In this document: positions 9,806 through 18,466 of the stretch, piece by piece
Layout of the letters: each line of letters opens with the position of its first letter
Position numbering within the stretch: the stretch's first letter is position 1
DNA from: an uncultured Ectothiorhodospiraceae bacterium
GTDB taxonomy: Bacteria > Pseudomonadota > Gammaproteobacteria > Nitrococcales > Nitrococcaceae
Direction: 5' to 3'
DNA length: 64,000 nucleotides
NCBI GenBank assembly: GCA_913061005.1
Contig: CAJXSH010000003.1
Span: 1 to 64,000, forward strand
Notes under the pieces: generated by a model
Databases searched by the model: none
What the model saw: only the letters and a program-made list of their open reading frames with translations
What the model was told of the DNA's origin: nothing
Position numbers and translations under genes: made by a program

Positions 9806-10867
9806 CTAACCCGCGACCACCGCCAGACCGGCGGGCGCCACCGTGGCGTTGACCTCGGCGCCGGGCTCGAACCCCTCGGCGGCGGGATCGGACGCCCGGG
9901 CGATGAGGGTGTGATCGCCACAGGCGATGCGATACTCGGTGCTGCCGCCCCGGTAGACCCGGCCGACCACCTGTGCCGGGATCGCGCCCGGCGCGGCCGC
10001 TTGACGCCGCCCGAGGCTGATCGCCTCGGGGCGGATGAGCAGATGGCCGCCCTCGGCAAACGCGCCGGCGAAATGCCCGATGGGGGTGGTCACGCCCTGT
10101 TCATCCCGGCCGGTGACCGCGAGGAGGTTTTCATGGCCCATGAACTCGGCGACGAACCGGGTGGCGGGTTGTTCGTAAATCGCCGGTGGCGTGCCCACCT
10201 GGGCGATGCGTCCGCGATCCAGAACGGCGATGCGATCGCTCATGATCATCGCCTCTTGCTGGTCGTGGGTGACAAAGACAAAGGTCATCCCCAGGCGATG
10301 CTGGAGTTCGCGCAGCTCGAGCTGCAGCCGACCGCGCAGCCCGGCATCCAGCGCCGAGAGCGGCTCGTCTAAAAGCAGCACATCCGGTTCGTTGACCACC
10401 GCCCGGGCCAGCGCGACCCGCTGGCGCTGGCCGCCCGAGAGCTGATCCACCGGCCGGTCAAGCAACGTGGTGATGCCGGTCAGCCCGGCCACCGAGTCGA
10501 TGCGCTTTTCAATGGTGGCCGTATCCAGACGCTGCATCTCGAGCCCGAAGGCGATGTTGCGGCGGACGTTGCGGTGCGGGAAGAGCGCGTACGACTGGAA
10601 CACCGTATTCACGCTACGCCGATGGGCCGGCACTCCGGCCATGGCGCGCCCGCCGATGCGCACTTCACCGGCGCTTGGTGTATCCAGTCCCGCGAGAATG
10701 CGAAGCAGCGTGGTCTTGCCGCAGCCCGACGGCCCCAGCAGCGTGAAGAACTCGCCCGCGGCGATGTCCAGGTCCACGCCATCCAACGCCCGGTGGCCGT
10801 CGGCAAAGCGGCGCACCAGGGCGTTGATCTCGATCGACGACGAAGGGGTGGCTGTCTGCTTGCTCAA
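9806..10867 (-). CDS. potA: Polyamine ABC transporter ATP-binding protein
   Basis: A 353-residue ABC ATPase that energises the PotBC permease. Walker A is GPSGCGKTT, the signature is LSGGQRQRVALARA, Walker B is VLLLDEPLSALD, and a C-terminal TOBE region follows (EAISLGRRQ, then QVVGRVYRGGSTEY). I place the start at TTG 10867 because GGAGG lies seven bases upstream; a longer reading starting at TTG 10927 lacks a ribosome binding site. It is first of the four transporter genes and lies 92 bases after the ArsR gene on the same strand. Confidence 0.93.
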   Translation of the reverse strand: MSKQTATPSSSIEINALVRRFADGHRALDGVDLDIAAGEFFTLLGPSGCGKTTLLRILAGLDTPSAGEVRIGGRAMAGVPAHRRSVNTVFQSYALFPHRNVRRNIAFGLEMQRLDTATIEKRIDSVAGLTGITTLLDRPVDQLSGGQRQRVALARAVVNEPDVLLLDEPLSALDAGLRGRLQLELRELQHRLGMTFVFVTHDQQEAMIMSDRIAVLDRGRIAQVGTPPAIYEQPATRFVAEFMGHENLLAVTGRDEQGVTTPIGHFAGAFAEGGHLLIRPEAISLGRRQAAAPGAIPAQVVGRVYRGGSTEYRIACGDHTLIARASDPAAEGFEPGAEVNATVAPAGLAVVAG

Positions 10868-10959
10868 CAGTCCGCCTCCAGGGCTGCGCCAGGCAAAGTC
10901 CACCAGTGTATCGAATCGCGCGGCCAATTGCCGGTATCCGGCCTGACCCGGTCGCGGGG

Positions 10960-11307
10960 CTAGGAGTTCGCCGGCAGCAGCGCGCGTTCGCGCTCCAGTC
11001 GTTGGCGGGCGCCGGAGCAGACAATATCGCAGAGCTCGAAGATAAACGGCGCCGTGATGCCGAAATAGGCCCGGTTGCCGTCCTGGCGGCGCCCCACCAG
11101 GCCGTTGGCCCGCAGAATGCCCAGGTGTTTGGAGACATTGGACTGACTGGCCTGGGTGGCGGCGGCGATCTCGCCCACGGTGTGTTCGCCGGATTGCAGG
11201 CAGTGGAGGATACGAAGCCGCTGGGCATCACCGAGGATGCGAAAGTACTGGGCGATGATTTCCATGGATTCGGCGGACCCCGCCGGAGAAGCTTCTGATG
11301 TCGCCAT
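10960..11307 (-). CDS. ArsR-family winged-helix regulator
   Basis: A 115-residue ArsR/SmtB-type repressor. The recognition region is VGEIAAATQASQSNVSKHLGILRANGLV, followed by the beta-wing GRRQDGNRAYFGI. The ATG at 11307 follows GGGGAGATCC. Three cysteines stand out: one in the helix RILHCLQSG and two in the C-terminal helix (ELCDIVCSG). Similar pairs of positions serve thiol or persulfide sensing in BigR/SqrR/YgaV, although the first cysteine is shifted by one position relative to my memory of SqrR. A 30-bp palindrome upstream is its probable operator, so it likely represses itself and the divergent RND operon. Whether it also controls the downstream pot genes is open. Confidence 0.9.
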   Translation of the reverse strand: MATSEASPAGSAESMEIIAQYFRILGDAQRLRILHCLQSGEHTVGEIAAATQASQSNVSKHLGILRANGLVGRRQDGNRAYFGITAPFIFELCDIVCSGARQRLERERALLPANS

Positions 11308-11360
11308 GCCGGATCTCCCCGGAGAATACGATGTCACAAGCATAGCGCACCGTTTTGATA

Positions 11361-11391
11361 TTTACTATATGACTATCCAGTTATATAGTAA
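11361..11391. promoter_or_regulatory. 30-bp palindromic operator containing divergent promoters
   Basis: TTACTATAT-GACTATCCAGTT-ATATAGTAA: perfect 9-bp arms, extended to 13 bp with one mismatch by inner ACT/AGT. On the plus strand TTTACT (11361-11366), a 17-base spacer and TATAGT (11384-11389) form a promoter lying entirely inside it. By symmetry the minus strand also carries a TATAGT -10. This AT-rich island stands out from the GC-rich surroundings and sits between the ArsR gene and the RND operon. Confidence 0.8.
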
Positions 11392-11418
11392 TGAAAAATT
11401 GCTGCCAGAGGACCGGAC

Positions 11419-14016
11419 ATGGGCCGTTGGATTGCCAACCAAGCCATGACACACCCACGCATGGTGTTCATTGCCACCCTGCTGATGACGTTGCTGGGGA
11501 CGGCGCTGATCCCGCTCATCCAGATCGACACCGACCCGGAGAACATGCTCCCGGCCGATCAGCAGGACCGCGTCCGGCACAACCTCATCAAAGAGCAGTT
11601 CAACCTCCACGACATGATCGTGGTGGGTGTGGTCAATGACGAGCAGGCCAATGGGGTTTTCACGCCCCGCTCGCTCGCCGGCGTGCACCGGCTCAGCAAC
11701 GCCATCGCCGACATCGATGGCGTCATCCGGCGCGATCTGCTGTCGCTGGCCACGGTGGATAACATCGAACAGGCCGGCCCCGGCACCATCCGCTTTGAGT
11801 GGATGATGAACACCCCGCCCGAGACCCAGGCCCAGGCGGATGCGATTCGCAAGGCCACGCTGGATCTGCCGCTTTTCCGCGACACATTGATCTCGGGCGA
11901 CGGCGAGGCCACCGCCATCTATGTGCCGATCGAATCCAAGGACCAGAGCCACCGGATTGCCGGCGAGATCGAGACGATCATCGCGGGGCTCGAGACCGGC
12001 GATGACTACCACATCACCGGCCTGCCCGTGGCCGAGGATACCTTTGGTGTGGAGATGTTCATCCAGATGGCCATATCCGCCCCCCTGGCCGCGCTGGTCA
12101 TCTTTGCACTGATGTGGTGGTTCTTCCGCTCGGTAACACTGGTCATCGCCCCCATGCTGATGGCCTTTGCCGTGGTGCTCACCACCATGGGCTCACTCAT
12201 CGGGCTGGGCTACACCGTGCACATCATGAGCTCGATGATCCCCATCTTCTTGATGCCCATCGCCGTGGTGGATTCGGTGCACATCATCTCGGAGTTTGCC
12301 GACCGCTACCGCCCCGGGCGGGACGCCCGCCAGACCATGGCCGAAGTGATGGAGCATCTGTTCACCCCCATGCTCTACACCTCCATCACCTCGGCGGTGG
12401 GCTTCGCCTCGCTGGCCTTCACCCCGATCCCACCGGTGCAGGTTTTCGGGCTTTTTGTGGCCGCCGGCATCCTGCTGGCCTTTGCACTGACCGTAGTCTT
12501 TATCCCCGCCTACACGGTGCGGCTCAAGCCCGAGCGCCTGGCCGCGCTGCAGCAAAGCGCCAACCGGCCGGCGCCGGATCACACCCTGCTGGCCCGGGGG
12601 CTCGCGGGCCTGGGGCGTTTGACACTGGCCCGCTCCAAACTGGTGGTCGGCGCCTTTGCCCTCGCCCTGGCCGCTGCGGGTGTGGGCATCAGCCAGATCA
12701 CGGTCAATGACAATCCGGTGCGCTGGTTTCAGGAAGACCACCGCATCCGCGTCGCCGACCGGGTGCTCAACGAGCACTTTGCCGGCACCTACAGCGCCTA
12801 TCTGCGGCTTGAGTCCGACGTCGCCGCGGCGGCACCGGCGGCCTTCGAGCAGCAGACCAACGACGTGTTGCGCGAAGCGGAGAGTGAGGGCGTCAACATC
12901 CAGACGGCGTGGCAGTCGATGCGCGACAACGCCGCCGACCCGGATGATTTCAGCGCCCATCTTGATGACCTGGCGCTGGCGGTGGATGACCGGCTTTTCA
13001 ACGCCAGCGACGCGGCCTATCCCCACTGGCAGGCGATGCTCGAGGTCATCGATAAGATCCGCGGGCAGCTGAACTTCTTCCAGCGCCCGGAGATCCTGCG
13101 CTATATCGCCGATTTCCAGGCGGCGCTGGCCGACAGCCCCCAGGTGGGCAAGGTCAACACGCTGGCCGATCTGGTGCGGACGGTCTACCGCGAACTGCGA
13201 AGCGGCGAGGCCGAGGATTATCGCATCCCCGACAGCCGCCGGGCGGTTGCCCAGACCCTGCTGAGCTTTCAGGGCTCGCACCGGCCCCATGACCTCTGGC
13301 GGATGGTCACCCAGGATTATCAGGCCGCCAATCTCTGGTTGCAGCTGAGCAGCGGCGACAACCAGGACATGCAGGCCGTGGTCGATCGCGCCCGGGCCTA
13401 TGTCCAGGCCAACCCCCTGCCCGAGGGCGTGACCATGAGCTGGGGCGGACTCAACTACATCAACGTTGTCTGGCAGGACGCCATGGTCAAGGGCATGGCG
13501 CAGAGCCTGGCCGTGGCCTGGGTGGTCGTGGCGGTGATGATGCTCATCCTCTTCCGCTCGGTGGTCTTTGGCCTGCTGGCCATGGTGCCGCTGACTGTGA
13601 GCATTGCGCTTATCTATGGCGTGGTCGGGCTGATCGGCAAGTACTACGACATGCCCATTGCGGTGCTCTCTTCGCTGACACTGGGGCTTTCGGTGGACTT
13701 TGCCATTCACTTTATCGAGCGCAGTCGCGAGTTCTACCGCCGCACCGGGCGCTTTGGCGAGAGCATGCGCGCCATGTTCCAGGAACCCGCCCGGGCCATC
13801 AGCCGCAATGCCATTGTGATTGCCGTGGGCTTTCTGCCCCTGCTGGCCGCGCCGCTGGTGCCCTACAACACCGTCGGCATCTTTCTTGCCAGCATCATGG
13901 CGGCCTCGGCCCTGGCCTCGATCATGCTGTTGCCGGCGATCATGAACATCGCCCGCCGACTCATCATGCCGGAGCGCACCCCCGCGCCGGCTGCTGCGCA
14001 GGAGGAAGGATCATGA
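11419..14016 (+). CDS. RND-superfamily (MMPL/HAE3-type) exporter
   Basis: An 865-residue inner-membrane transporter with two repeats, each a membrane helix, a large periplasmic domain and a bundle of five helices. Typical segments are MVFIATLLMTLLG near the N-terminus, FLMPIAVVDSVHIISEF in the first bundle and LTLGLSVDFAIHFIERSREF in the second. The length and two-fold architecture match the HAE3/MMPL group, which handles lipids such as hopanoids or other hydrophobic molecules, rather than tripartite AcrB pumps. It overlaps the next gene by 4 bases. No MFP adaptor is present; the LolA-like protein and beta-barrel downstream may supply the periplasmic and outer-membrane steps. Confidence 0.9.
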   Translation: MGRWIANQAMTHPRMVFIATLLMTLLGTALIPLIQIDTDPENMLPADQQDRVRHNLIKEQFNLHDMIVVGVVNDEQANGVFTPRSLAGVHRLSNAIADIDGVIRRDLLSLATVDNIEQAGPGTIRFEWMMNTPPETQAQADAIRKATLDLPLFRDTLISGDGEATAIYVPIESKDQSHRIAGEIETIIAGLETGDDYHITGLPVAEDTFGVEMFIQMAISAPLAALVIFALMWWFFRSVTLVIAPMLMAFAVVLTTMGSLIGLGYTVHIMSSMIPIFLMPIAVVDSVHIISEFADRYRPGRDARQTMAEVMEHLFTPMLYTSITSAVGFASLAFTPIPPVQVFGLFVAAGILLAFALTVVFIPAYTVRLKPERLAALQQSANRPAPDHTLLARGLAGLGRLTLARSKLVVGAFALALAAAGVGISQITVNDNPVRWFQEDHRIRVADRVLNEHFAGTYSAYLRLESDVAAAAPAAFEQQTNDVLREAESEGVNIQTAWQSMRDNAADPDDFSAHLDDLALAVDDRLFNASDAAYPHWQAMLEVIDKIRGQLNFFQRPEILRYIADFQAALADSPQVGKVNTLADLVRTVYRELRSGEAEDYRIPDSRRAVAQTLLSFQGSHRPHDLWRMVTQDYQAANLWLQLSSGDNQDMQAVVDRARAYVQANPLPEGVTMSWGGLNYINVVWQDAMVKGMAQSLAVAWVVVAVMMLILFRSVVFGLLAMVPLTVSIALIYGVVGLIGKYYDMPIAVLSSLTLGLSVDFAIHFIERSREFYRRTGRFGESMRAMFQEPARAISRNAIVIAVGFLPLLAAPLVPYNTVGIFLASIMAASALASIMLLPAIMNIARRLIMPERTPAPAAAQEEGS

Positions 14017-14819
14017 AAAAACGCCTTGTCATGCACCTGGGTCTGGTGTTGCTCGCGCTGGGCCATGCCGGCGTGGCCGCCGCGGCCATGGAGGATGCCC
14101 GCGCCATTGTCGAGCGCGCCAATGTCGCCTCGTACTATGCCGGTGACGACGGCCGCTCTGCGGCCCGCATGCTCATCGAGGATGGCAACGGCAATCGCCA
14201 GCAGCGTCAATTCACGCTGCTTCGCAAGGACGTCAGCGATGGCGGGGATCAGCGCTATCTGGTGGTCTTCAGCCGACCGGCGGATATCCGCGGCACGGTG
14301 TTTCGTGTCGAAAAGCATGTCGGCGCAGACGATGACCGGTGGCTCTATCTGCCGGCCCTGGATCTGGTCAAACGCATTGCTGCCGGTGACAAGCGCACCA
14401 GCTTCGTTGGCTCGCACTTTTTCTACGAGGATATCTCCGGACGCGGGCTCGATGAGGATAACCACCGCCTTGTCGAGACCACCGACACGCACTACATCAT
14501 CGAAAGCACACCCAAGGCACCGGACGAGGTGGCCTTTGCCCGCTACCGGACCTGGATCGACCGCGAGAGCTTTCTGCCCATGAAAACCGAGTATCAACGG
14601 CAATCCGGCGAGGTCTACCGGCGCATGGAGGTCACCCGGGTCGAGACCATCGACGGTTATCCCACGGGCACCGAGGTGCGGATGAGCGATCTCGACAGCG
14701 GTGGCTATACCATTACCCAGTTCCGCTTCTCGCAATACGATGTGGGACTGCCGGATGACATTTTCTCTGAGCGGTCACTGCGTAACCCACCCCGCCGCTG
14801 GCTGCGCCGCAGCGAATGA
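14013..14819 (+). CDS. LolA-like outer-membrane lipoprotein-sorting family protein
   Basis: A 268-residue periplasmic protein. It has an N-terminal signal peptide (MKKRLVMHLGLVLLALG, cleavage near AAAA-M) and the family block DDRWLYLPALDLVKRIAAGD followed by SFVGSHFFYEDISGR, typical of proteins annotated as outer membrane lipoprotein-sorting proteins beside MMPL exporters. The fold is an open LolA-like half-barrel that can carry lipid. It overlaps the RND gene (ATGA) and the barrel gene (ATGA), so the three are tightly coupled. It is not the canonical LolA chaperone. Confidence 0.88.
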   Translation: MKKRLVMHLGLVLLALGHAGVAAAAMEDARAIVERANVASYYAGDDGRSAARMLIEDGNGNRQQRQFTLLRKDVSDGGDQRYLVVFSRPADIRGTVFRVEKHVGADDDRWLYLPALDLVKRIAAGDKRTSFVGSHFFYEDISGRGLDEDNHRLVETTDTHYIIESTPKAPDEVAFARYRTWIDRESFLPMKTEYQRQSGEVYRRMEVTRVETIDGYPTGTEVRMSDLDSGGYTITQFRFSQYDVGLPDDIFSERSLRNPPRRWLRRSE

Positions 14820-16180
14820 TGGCCCGGTTGACTGGCAATACGCGCGGCTGCCGGCCGATGGCCGGTGCCCTTTTGATCCTTGCCCTGGGGCTTGCGGCGG
14901 CACCGGCATGGGCGCAGCAAACCTCGTCCGGGACGCAATCGACGCAAGACGACTGGGGCGACGACGACTGGGGCGACGACCCCTGGGCGAGCGAGCAGAC
15001 CGGCTGGCAGTGGTACGGCTTTGTCGAGGGCGCTGCGGCGGCAAGGCTGCACAATGACCCCGCCGTGGACGAGGACTACACCCTGGCCGAGACCCGGCTG
15101 CAGATCGAAGGCGAGCGTTTGGTGGGCGACTACACCGCCACGATCAAGGGCGATGTGTGGCTGGATGGCGTCGAAGACGGCGGCCGTGGCGATCTGCGCG
15201 AGGCCAATCTGCAGGGCCGGCTGACCGACGCCATCGATATCGAGGCCGGCCGCCAGATACTCACCTGGGGGACCGGCGATCTGGTTTTCCTCAACGACCT
15301 CTTCCCCAAGGACTATGTCAGCTTTTTCAGCGGCCGCAACGATGAATACCTGAAAGCACCCAGCGATGCGATCAAGCTCTCGTTCTACGGCGACGCCAAC
15401 CTGGATGTGGTCTACATGCCGCGGGGTGAGGCCAACCGGTTCATCACCGGCGAGCGGCTGTCGTATTTCAGCCCGCGCCGCGGGGCCGTGACCGCCGCGC
15501 CCCCGGCCATCGATCCGGACGAGCGCGACGATTGGCTGGATGACAGCGAACTGGCGCTGCGGCTTTATCAGACCGTTGATGGGGTCGAGTACGCCGGCTA
15601 TGCCTTTCATGGCTATGACAAACAGCCCAGCGCAGTCGACCCGGCCACCGGCACCCCGTACTTTCCACGCCTGAGCGTGCTGGGCGCGAGTATCCGGCGG
15701 CCGGCCGCCGGCGGCATCGCCAACGCCGAGACTGCCTACTATTTTGCCGACGACAGCGGCGGCGATGACCCCAACCGGCCCAACGAGCAGTGGCGCTTTC
15801 TGTTTGGCTATGAACACGAGCCGCTGGCCGATCTGACCCTGGGCTGGCAGTACTATCTGGAATGGACTCAGGATCATGATGCCCTGATTGATGCCACCCC
15901 GGCCGACCAGCGCCGCTATGCCCCGGATGAATATCGTCATTTGCTGACCAACCGGGTGACCTGGCAGCTGCTGCGGCAGGATTTGACGATCAGCCTGTTC
16001 AGCTTTTTCTCGCCCTCGGACGCCGATTACTTCTTTCGCCCCCGGGCCGAATATCGCTTCAGTGACCGGTTGACCGGCACCATCGGTGGCAATGTCTTTG
16101 GCGGCGAGGACCCGTGGACTTTCCACACGCAGTTGCAAGACAACAGCAACGCCTATGCCCGCATCCGCTACAACTTCTAG
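14816..16180 (+). CDS. Outer-membrane beta-barrel protein of the RND operon
   Basis: A 454-residue exported protein with a signal peptide ending AWA-Q (about residue 34), an Asp/Trp-rich N-terminal segment (DDWGDDDWGDDPW) and alternating amphipathic strands ending in the aromatic IRYNF, as expected for outer-membrane barrels. The sequence GRQILTWGTGDLVFLNDLFPKD resembles DUF1302-type porin-like proteins, but the family call is tentative. It probably forms the outer-membrane end of the path for whatever the RND protein and the LolA-like protein move. The start overlaps the preceding stop codon and an ATG three bases later is equally possible. Confidence 0.75.
   Translation: MMARLTGNTRGCRPMAGALLILALGLAAAPAWAQQTSSGTQSTQDDWGDDDWGDDPWASEQTGWQWYGFVEGAAAARLHNDPAVDEDYTLAETRLQIEGERLVGDYTATIKGDVWLDGVEDGGRGDLREANLQGRLTDAIDIEAGRQILTWGTGDLVFLNDLFPKDYVSFFSGRNDEYLKAPSDAIKLSFYGDANLDVVYMPRGEANRFITGERLSYFSPRRGAVTAAPPAIDPDERDDWLDDSELALRLYQTVDGVEYAGYAFHGYDKQPSAVDPATGTPYFPRLSVLGASIRRPAAGGIANAETAYYFADDSGGDDPNRPNEQWRFLFGYEHEPLADLTLGWQYYLEWTQDHDALIDATPADQRRYAPDEYRHLLTNRVTWQLLRQDLTISLFSFFSPSDADYFFRPRAEYRFSDRLTGTIGGNVFGGEDPWTFHTQLQDNSNAYARIRYNF
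14948..14977 (+). repeat. Tandem 15-bp repeat (two perfect copies) in the barrel gene
   Basis: GACGACTGGGGCGAC occurs twice without interruption, encoding DDWGD twice, and is followed by GAC CCC TGG, a partial third unit. It lies in the mature N-terminus before the barrel and could vary in copy number by slippage. Confidence 0.85.
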
Positions 16181-16192
16181 GAGGAAGCAATC

Positions 16193-16405
16193 ATGACTGT
16201 GAATGAAGGACTTCGCGCGATGGCCGGATTCTTTGTCCTGCTGAGCCTCGCCCTGGGCACCTGGGTCCATCCGGGTTGGTATCTGTTCACCGCCTTTGTG
16301 GGTGCCAATCTGTTGCAGTCGGCATTCACCCGCTGGTGCCCGGCCATGGCGGTGCTCAGGCGCATCGGTTTTCGTGATGATGAAAGCGCTGGCCGGACGG
16401 CCTGA
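16193..16405 (+). CDS. DUF2892 small membrane protein (YgaP transmembrane-domain-like)
   Basis: A 70-residue protein with two membrane segments and the DUF2892 layout: NEGLRAMAGFFVL, then a hydrophobic hairpin, then AFTRWCPAMAVLRRIGF with the usual single cysteine. An AGGAGG lies upstream. It ends the RND operon 12 bases after the barrel gene. In E. coli the same domain is the membrane part of the rhodanese YgaP, which is co-transcribed with the ArsR-type YgaV; here there is no rhodanese, but the ArsR neighbour makes the parallel worth noting. Confidence 0.8.
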   Translation: MTVNEGLRAMAGFFVLLSLALGTWVHPGWYLFTAFVGANLLQSAFTRWCPAMAVLRRIGFRDDESAGRTA

Positions 16406-16426
16406 GCCGGCCGACAGGGGCCGGCC
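16406..16426. terminator. Hairpin between convergent DUF2892 gene and galU
   Basis: GCCGGCC-gacagg-GGCCGGC, a 7-bp GC stem flanked by further complementary GAGCC/GGCTC, fills the 27-base gap between two convergent genes. There is no T-tract, so termination efficiency is uncertain. Confidence 0.45.
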
Positions 16427-16432
16427 GATGGC

Positions 16433-17311
16433 TCAGTCGTGGCGGTTCTGCAGATAGTCGCGAAAGGCCGGCCCGAGATCCGGGTGCTTTAAGCCGTACT
16501 CCACCGTCGCCTGCAGATAGCCGAGCTTGTCGCCGCAGTCATAGCGAGTGCCCTCGAACTCATAGGCGAGGACCGGTTCGTCGCGCATGAGCGCATCAAT
16601 GGCGTCGGTGAGCTGGATCTCACCGCCGGCCCCCGGCCGGGTCTGGCGCAGCTTGTTGAAGATGCTGCCATTGAGGATATAGCGCCCGACCACGCCCAGG
16701 TTGGATGGCGCTTCGCTGGGGGCCGGCTTCTCGACAATACCGCGAAGCTGGCCAAGGCGGGGTTCCATGGCGGTGACATCCACCACCCCGTAGCGATCGG
16801 TGTGCTCGGCCGGGACCTGCTGGACGCCGATGATGCTGGCCACCTGCTCGTCGTAGCGCTGCACCATCTGAGCCAGACAACCATCGCCGGTGTCATCATC
16901 GATGAGATCGTCGGCGAGAATCACGGCAAAAGGCTCGTCACCAACCGCCGGTTCGGCGCAGAGCACTGCATGTCCCAGGCCCAGGGCCTCGGACTGGCGG
17001 ATATAGATACAGGCCACATGCGAGGGGATGATATTGCGCACCGCCTCGAGCCGATCGAGCTTGCCCGATTCTTCAAGCTCGGTTTCCAGTTCATAGGCCT
17101 TGTCGAAATGATCGGGGATGCTGCGTTTGTTGCGGCCGTTGACAAAGATCAGCGTCTCGATGCCCGCCTTGACCGCCTCTTCGGCCGCATACTGGATCAG
17201 TGGCTTGTCAACGACGGGGAGCATTTCTTTGGGGTTGGCCTTGGTCGCCGGCAGAAACCGGGTCCCCAGGCCCGCCACCGGAAAAACCGCTTTGCGAATG
17301 CGTTTTGCCAT
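16433..17311 (-). CDS. galU: UTP-glucose-1-phosphate uridylyltransferase
   Basis: A 292-residue enzyme making UDP-glucose from UTP and glucose-1-phosphate, a precursor of surface polysaccharide and osmolyte sugars. The nucleotidyltransferase motif [22 protein letters not shown] opens the protein, followed by the [12 protein letters not shown] metal/nucleotide segment, GVVDV and [10 protein letters not shown], all expected in GalU. Length is normal. It is separated from comEA upstream by 117 bases that include a terminator-like hairpin, so it probably has its own promoter. Confidence 0.96.
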   Translation of the reverse strand: MAKRIRKAVFPVAGLGTRFLPATKANPKEMLPVVDKPLIQYAAEEAVKAGIETLIFVNGRNKRSIPDHFDKAYELETELEESGKLDRLEAVRNIIPSHVACIYIRQSEALGLGHAVLCAEPAVGDEPFAVILADDLIDDDTGDGCLAQMVQRYDEQVASIIGVQQVPAEHTDRYGVVDVTAMEPRLGQLRGIVEKPAPSEAPSNLGVVGRYILNGSIFNKLRQTRPGAGGEIQLTDAIDALMRDEPVLAYEFEGTRYDCGDKLGYLQATVEYGLKHPDLGPAFRDYLQNRHD

Positions 17312-17355
17312 TGAACCGTTCGCTCCTTCGACAACGTCACAAAAGCGTAAACCAA

Positions 17356-17381
17356 GCCGGACGCCCTGTCAGGCGTCCGGC
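17356..17381 (-). terminator. Probable terminator downstream of comEA
   Basis: A perfect 10-bp GC-rich stem (GCCGGACGCC with GGCGTCCGGC, 6-base loop). On the minus strand it is followed by TTGGTTT, a partial T-tract. It lies between comEA and galU, both minus strand, so it likely ends the rpsA-to-comEA transcripts. Confidence 0.6.
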
Positions 17382-17428
17382 CCGTGCAAAGCGGCCGATC
17401 CATCGGCGCAAAAAGGCGCGATGGCCGA

Positions 17429-17692
17429 TCACTCAAGCGTGACGTCATCGCGGATCGCCTCGAGGGTGGCATCACCGATGCCCTTGACCCGGGTGAGTTC
17501 GACCTTGCGCTGATAAGCCCCGTTGGCCTGCCGGTCTTCGATAATGGCCTCGGCCGTTGCCGGGCCGACGCCCTCGAGCGCCTGCAATGCCTCGCGATCG
17601 GCCTCGTTGACGTTGACCGGCAGCGTCGTGGCGCCGGCCATCGCCGGGACAAAGATCAGGCTCAGCAGACTGGATGTGGCTCTCACTGCCAT
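17429..17692 (-). CDS. comEA: ComEA-like helix-hairpin-helix protein
   Basis: An 87-residue exported protein with a signal peptide (LLSLIFVPAMAGATT) and two helix-hairpin-helix units: VNEADREALQALEGVGPATAEAII and VELTRVKGIGDATLEAI. The family binds double-stranded DNA in the periplasm during natural transformation. GGAGG precedes the ATG. It is the short proteobacterial form without an N-terminal SLBB domain. Whether the strain is competent is not shown in this window. Confidence 0.88.
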   Translation of the reverse strand: MAVRATSSLLSLIFVPAMAGATTLPVNVNEADREALQALEGVGPATAEAIIEDRQANGAYQRKVELTRVKGIGDATLEAIRDDVTLE

Positions 17693-17752
17693 GATGACCT
17701 CCTGTGGTTGCGTCGGTTGGAGACCATCACGCTATTTCGCAAACCAGTCGGT

Positions 17753-18466
17753 TTATGTGAGCCCCATCTCAGCGCGCAAATCCGTCAGGGCGACGATGGG
17801 GTCATCGGCCCGGGTTATGGGCCGGCCCACCACCAGATCCGTGGCGCCGGCCGCGAGGGCCGCCGCCGGGGTCATGATCCGTCGCTGATCATCCGCCGCC
17901 GATCCGGCCGGTCGTATCCCCGGGGTGACACGGCGGAACGCCGCGTGGGTGTTGGCCTCAACCGCTGCCGCTTCCTGCGCCGAGCAGACCACACCGTCCA
18001 GGCCGGCCGTGTGCGTGAGGTCGACCAGGCGCGCCACCGCCGCGGCGGGCTGTTCGGACAGCCCCACTGCCTCAAGGCTCTGGGCGTCGTGGCTGGTGAG
18101 GATGGTCACAGCAATGAGCCACGGCCGCTGGCGGCCGAGCGGCTCCAGCGCCTCGCGGGCGGCCGTCATCATGGCCGCTCCCCCCAGCGCATGGACGTTG
18201 ACCATCCACACCCCCAGATCCGCTGCCGCCCGGCAGGCGGCGGCCACGGTATGCGGAATATCGTGGAATTTGAGATCCAGAAACACATCCCAGCCCTCGG
18301 CCACCCATCGACGGATCGGCTCCGGGCCGCCGCGGACGAAGAGCTCTTTGCCCACCTTGAGCCTGCAAAGCTCGGGAGAGAGCCGGCGCACCAGGGCGTC
18401 CGCCCGAGCCGGGTCGGCAAAATCCAGCGCCACGATGGGTGGCTCGGCGGCGCGGTGGCTGTTCAT
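17753..18466 (-). CDS. pyrF: Orotidine 5'-phosphate decarboxylase
   Basis: A 237-residue enzyme making UMP from OMP. The catalytic D-K-D array is visible in [13 protein letters not shown], with ALDF at the N-terminus and VTPGIRP plus [12 protein letters not shown] binding phosphate. The start at 18466 follows GGAGGGGG and overlaps the lapB stop as ATGA, the same lapB-pyrF coupling seen in E. coli. Confidence 0.96.
   Translation of the reverse strand: MNSHRAAEPPIVALDFADPARADALVRRLSPELCRLKVGKELFVRGGPEPIRRWVAEGWDVFLDLKFHDIPHTVAAACRAAADLGVWMVNVHALGGAAMMTAAREALEPLGRQRPWLIAVTILTSHDAQSLEAVGLSEQPAAAVARLVDLTHTAGLDGVVCSAQEAAAVEANTHAAFRRVTPGIRPAGSAADDQRRIMTPAAALAAGATDLVVGRPITRADDPIVALTDLRAEMGLT

Noticed and set aside
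12193..13710. 505-codon minus-strand frame opposite the RND exporter.
   Set aside because: Low-complexity His/Gln/Arg/Gly-rich translation, antisense to a well-supported transporter, no ribosome binding site.
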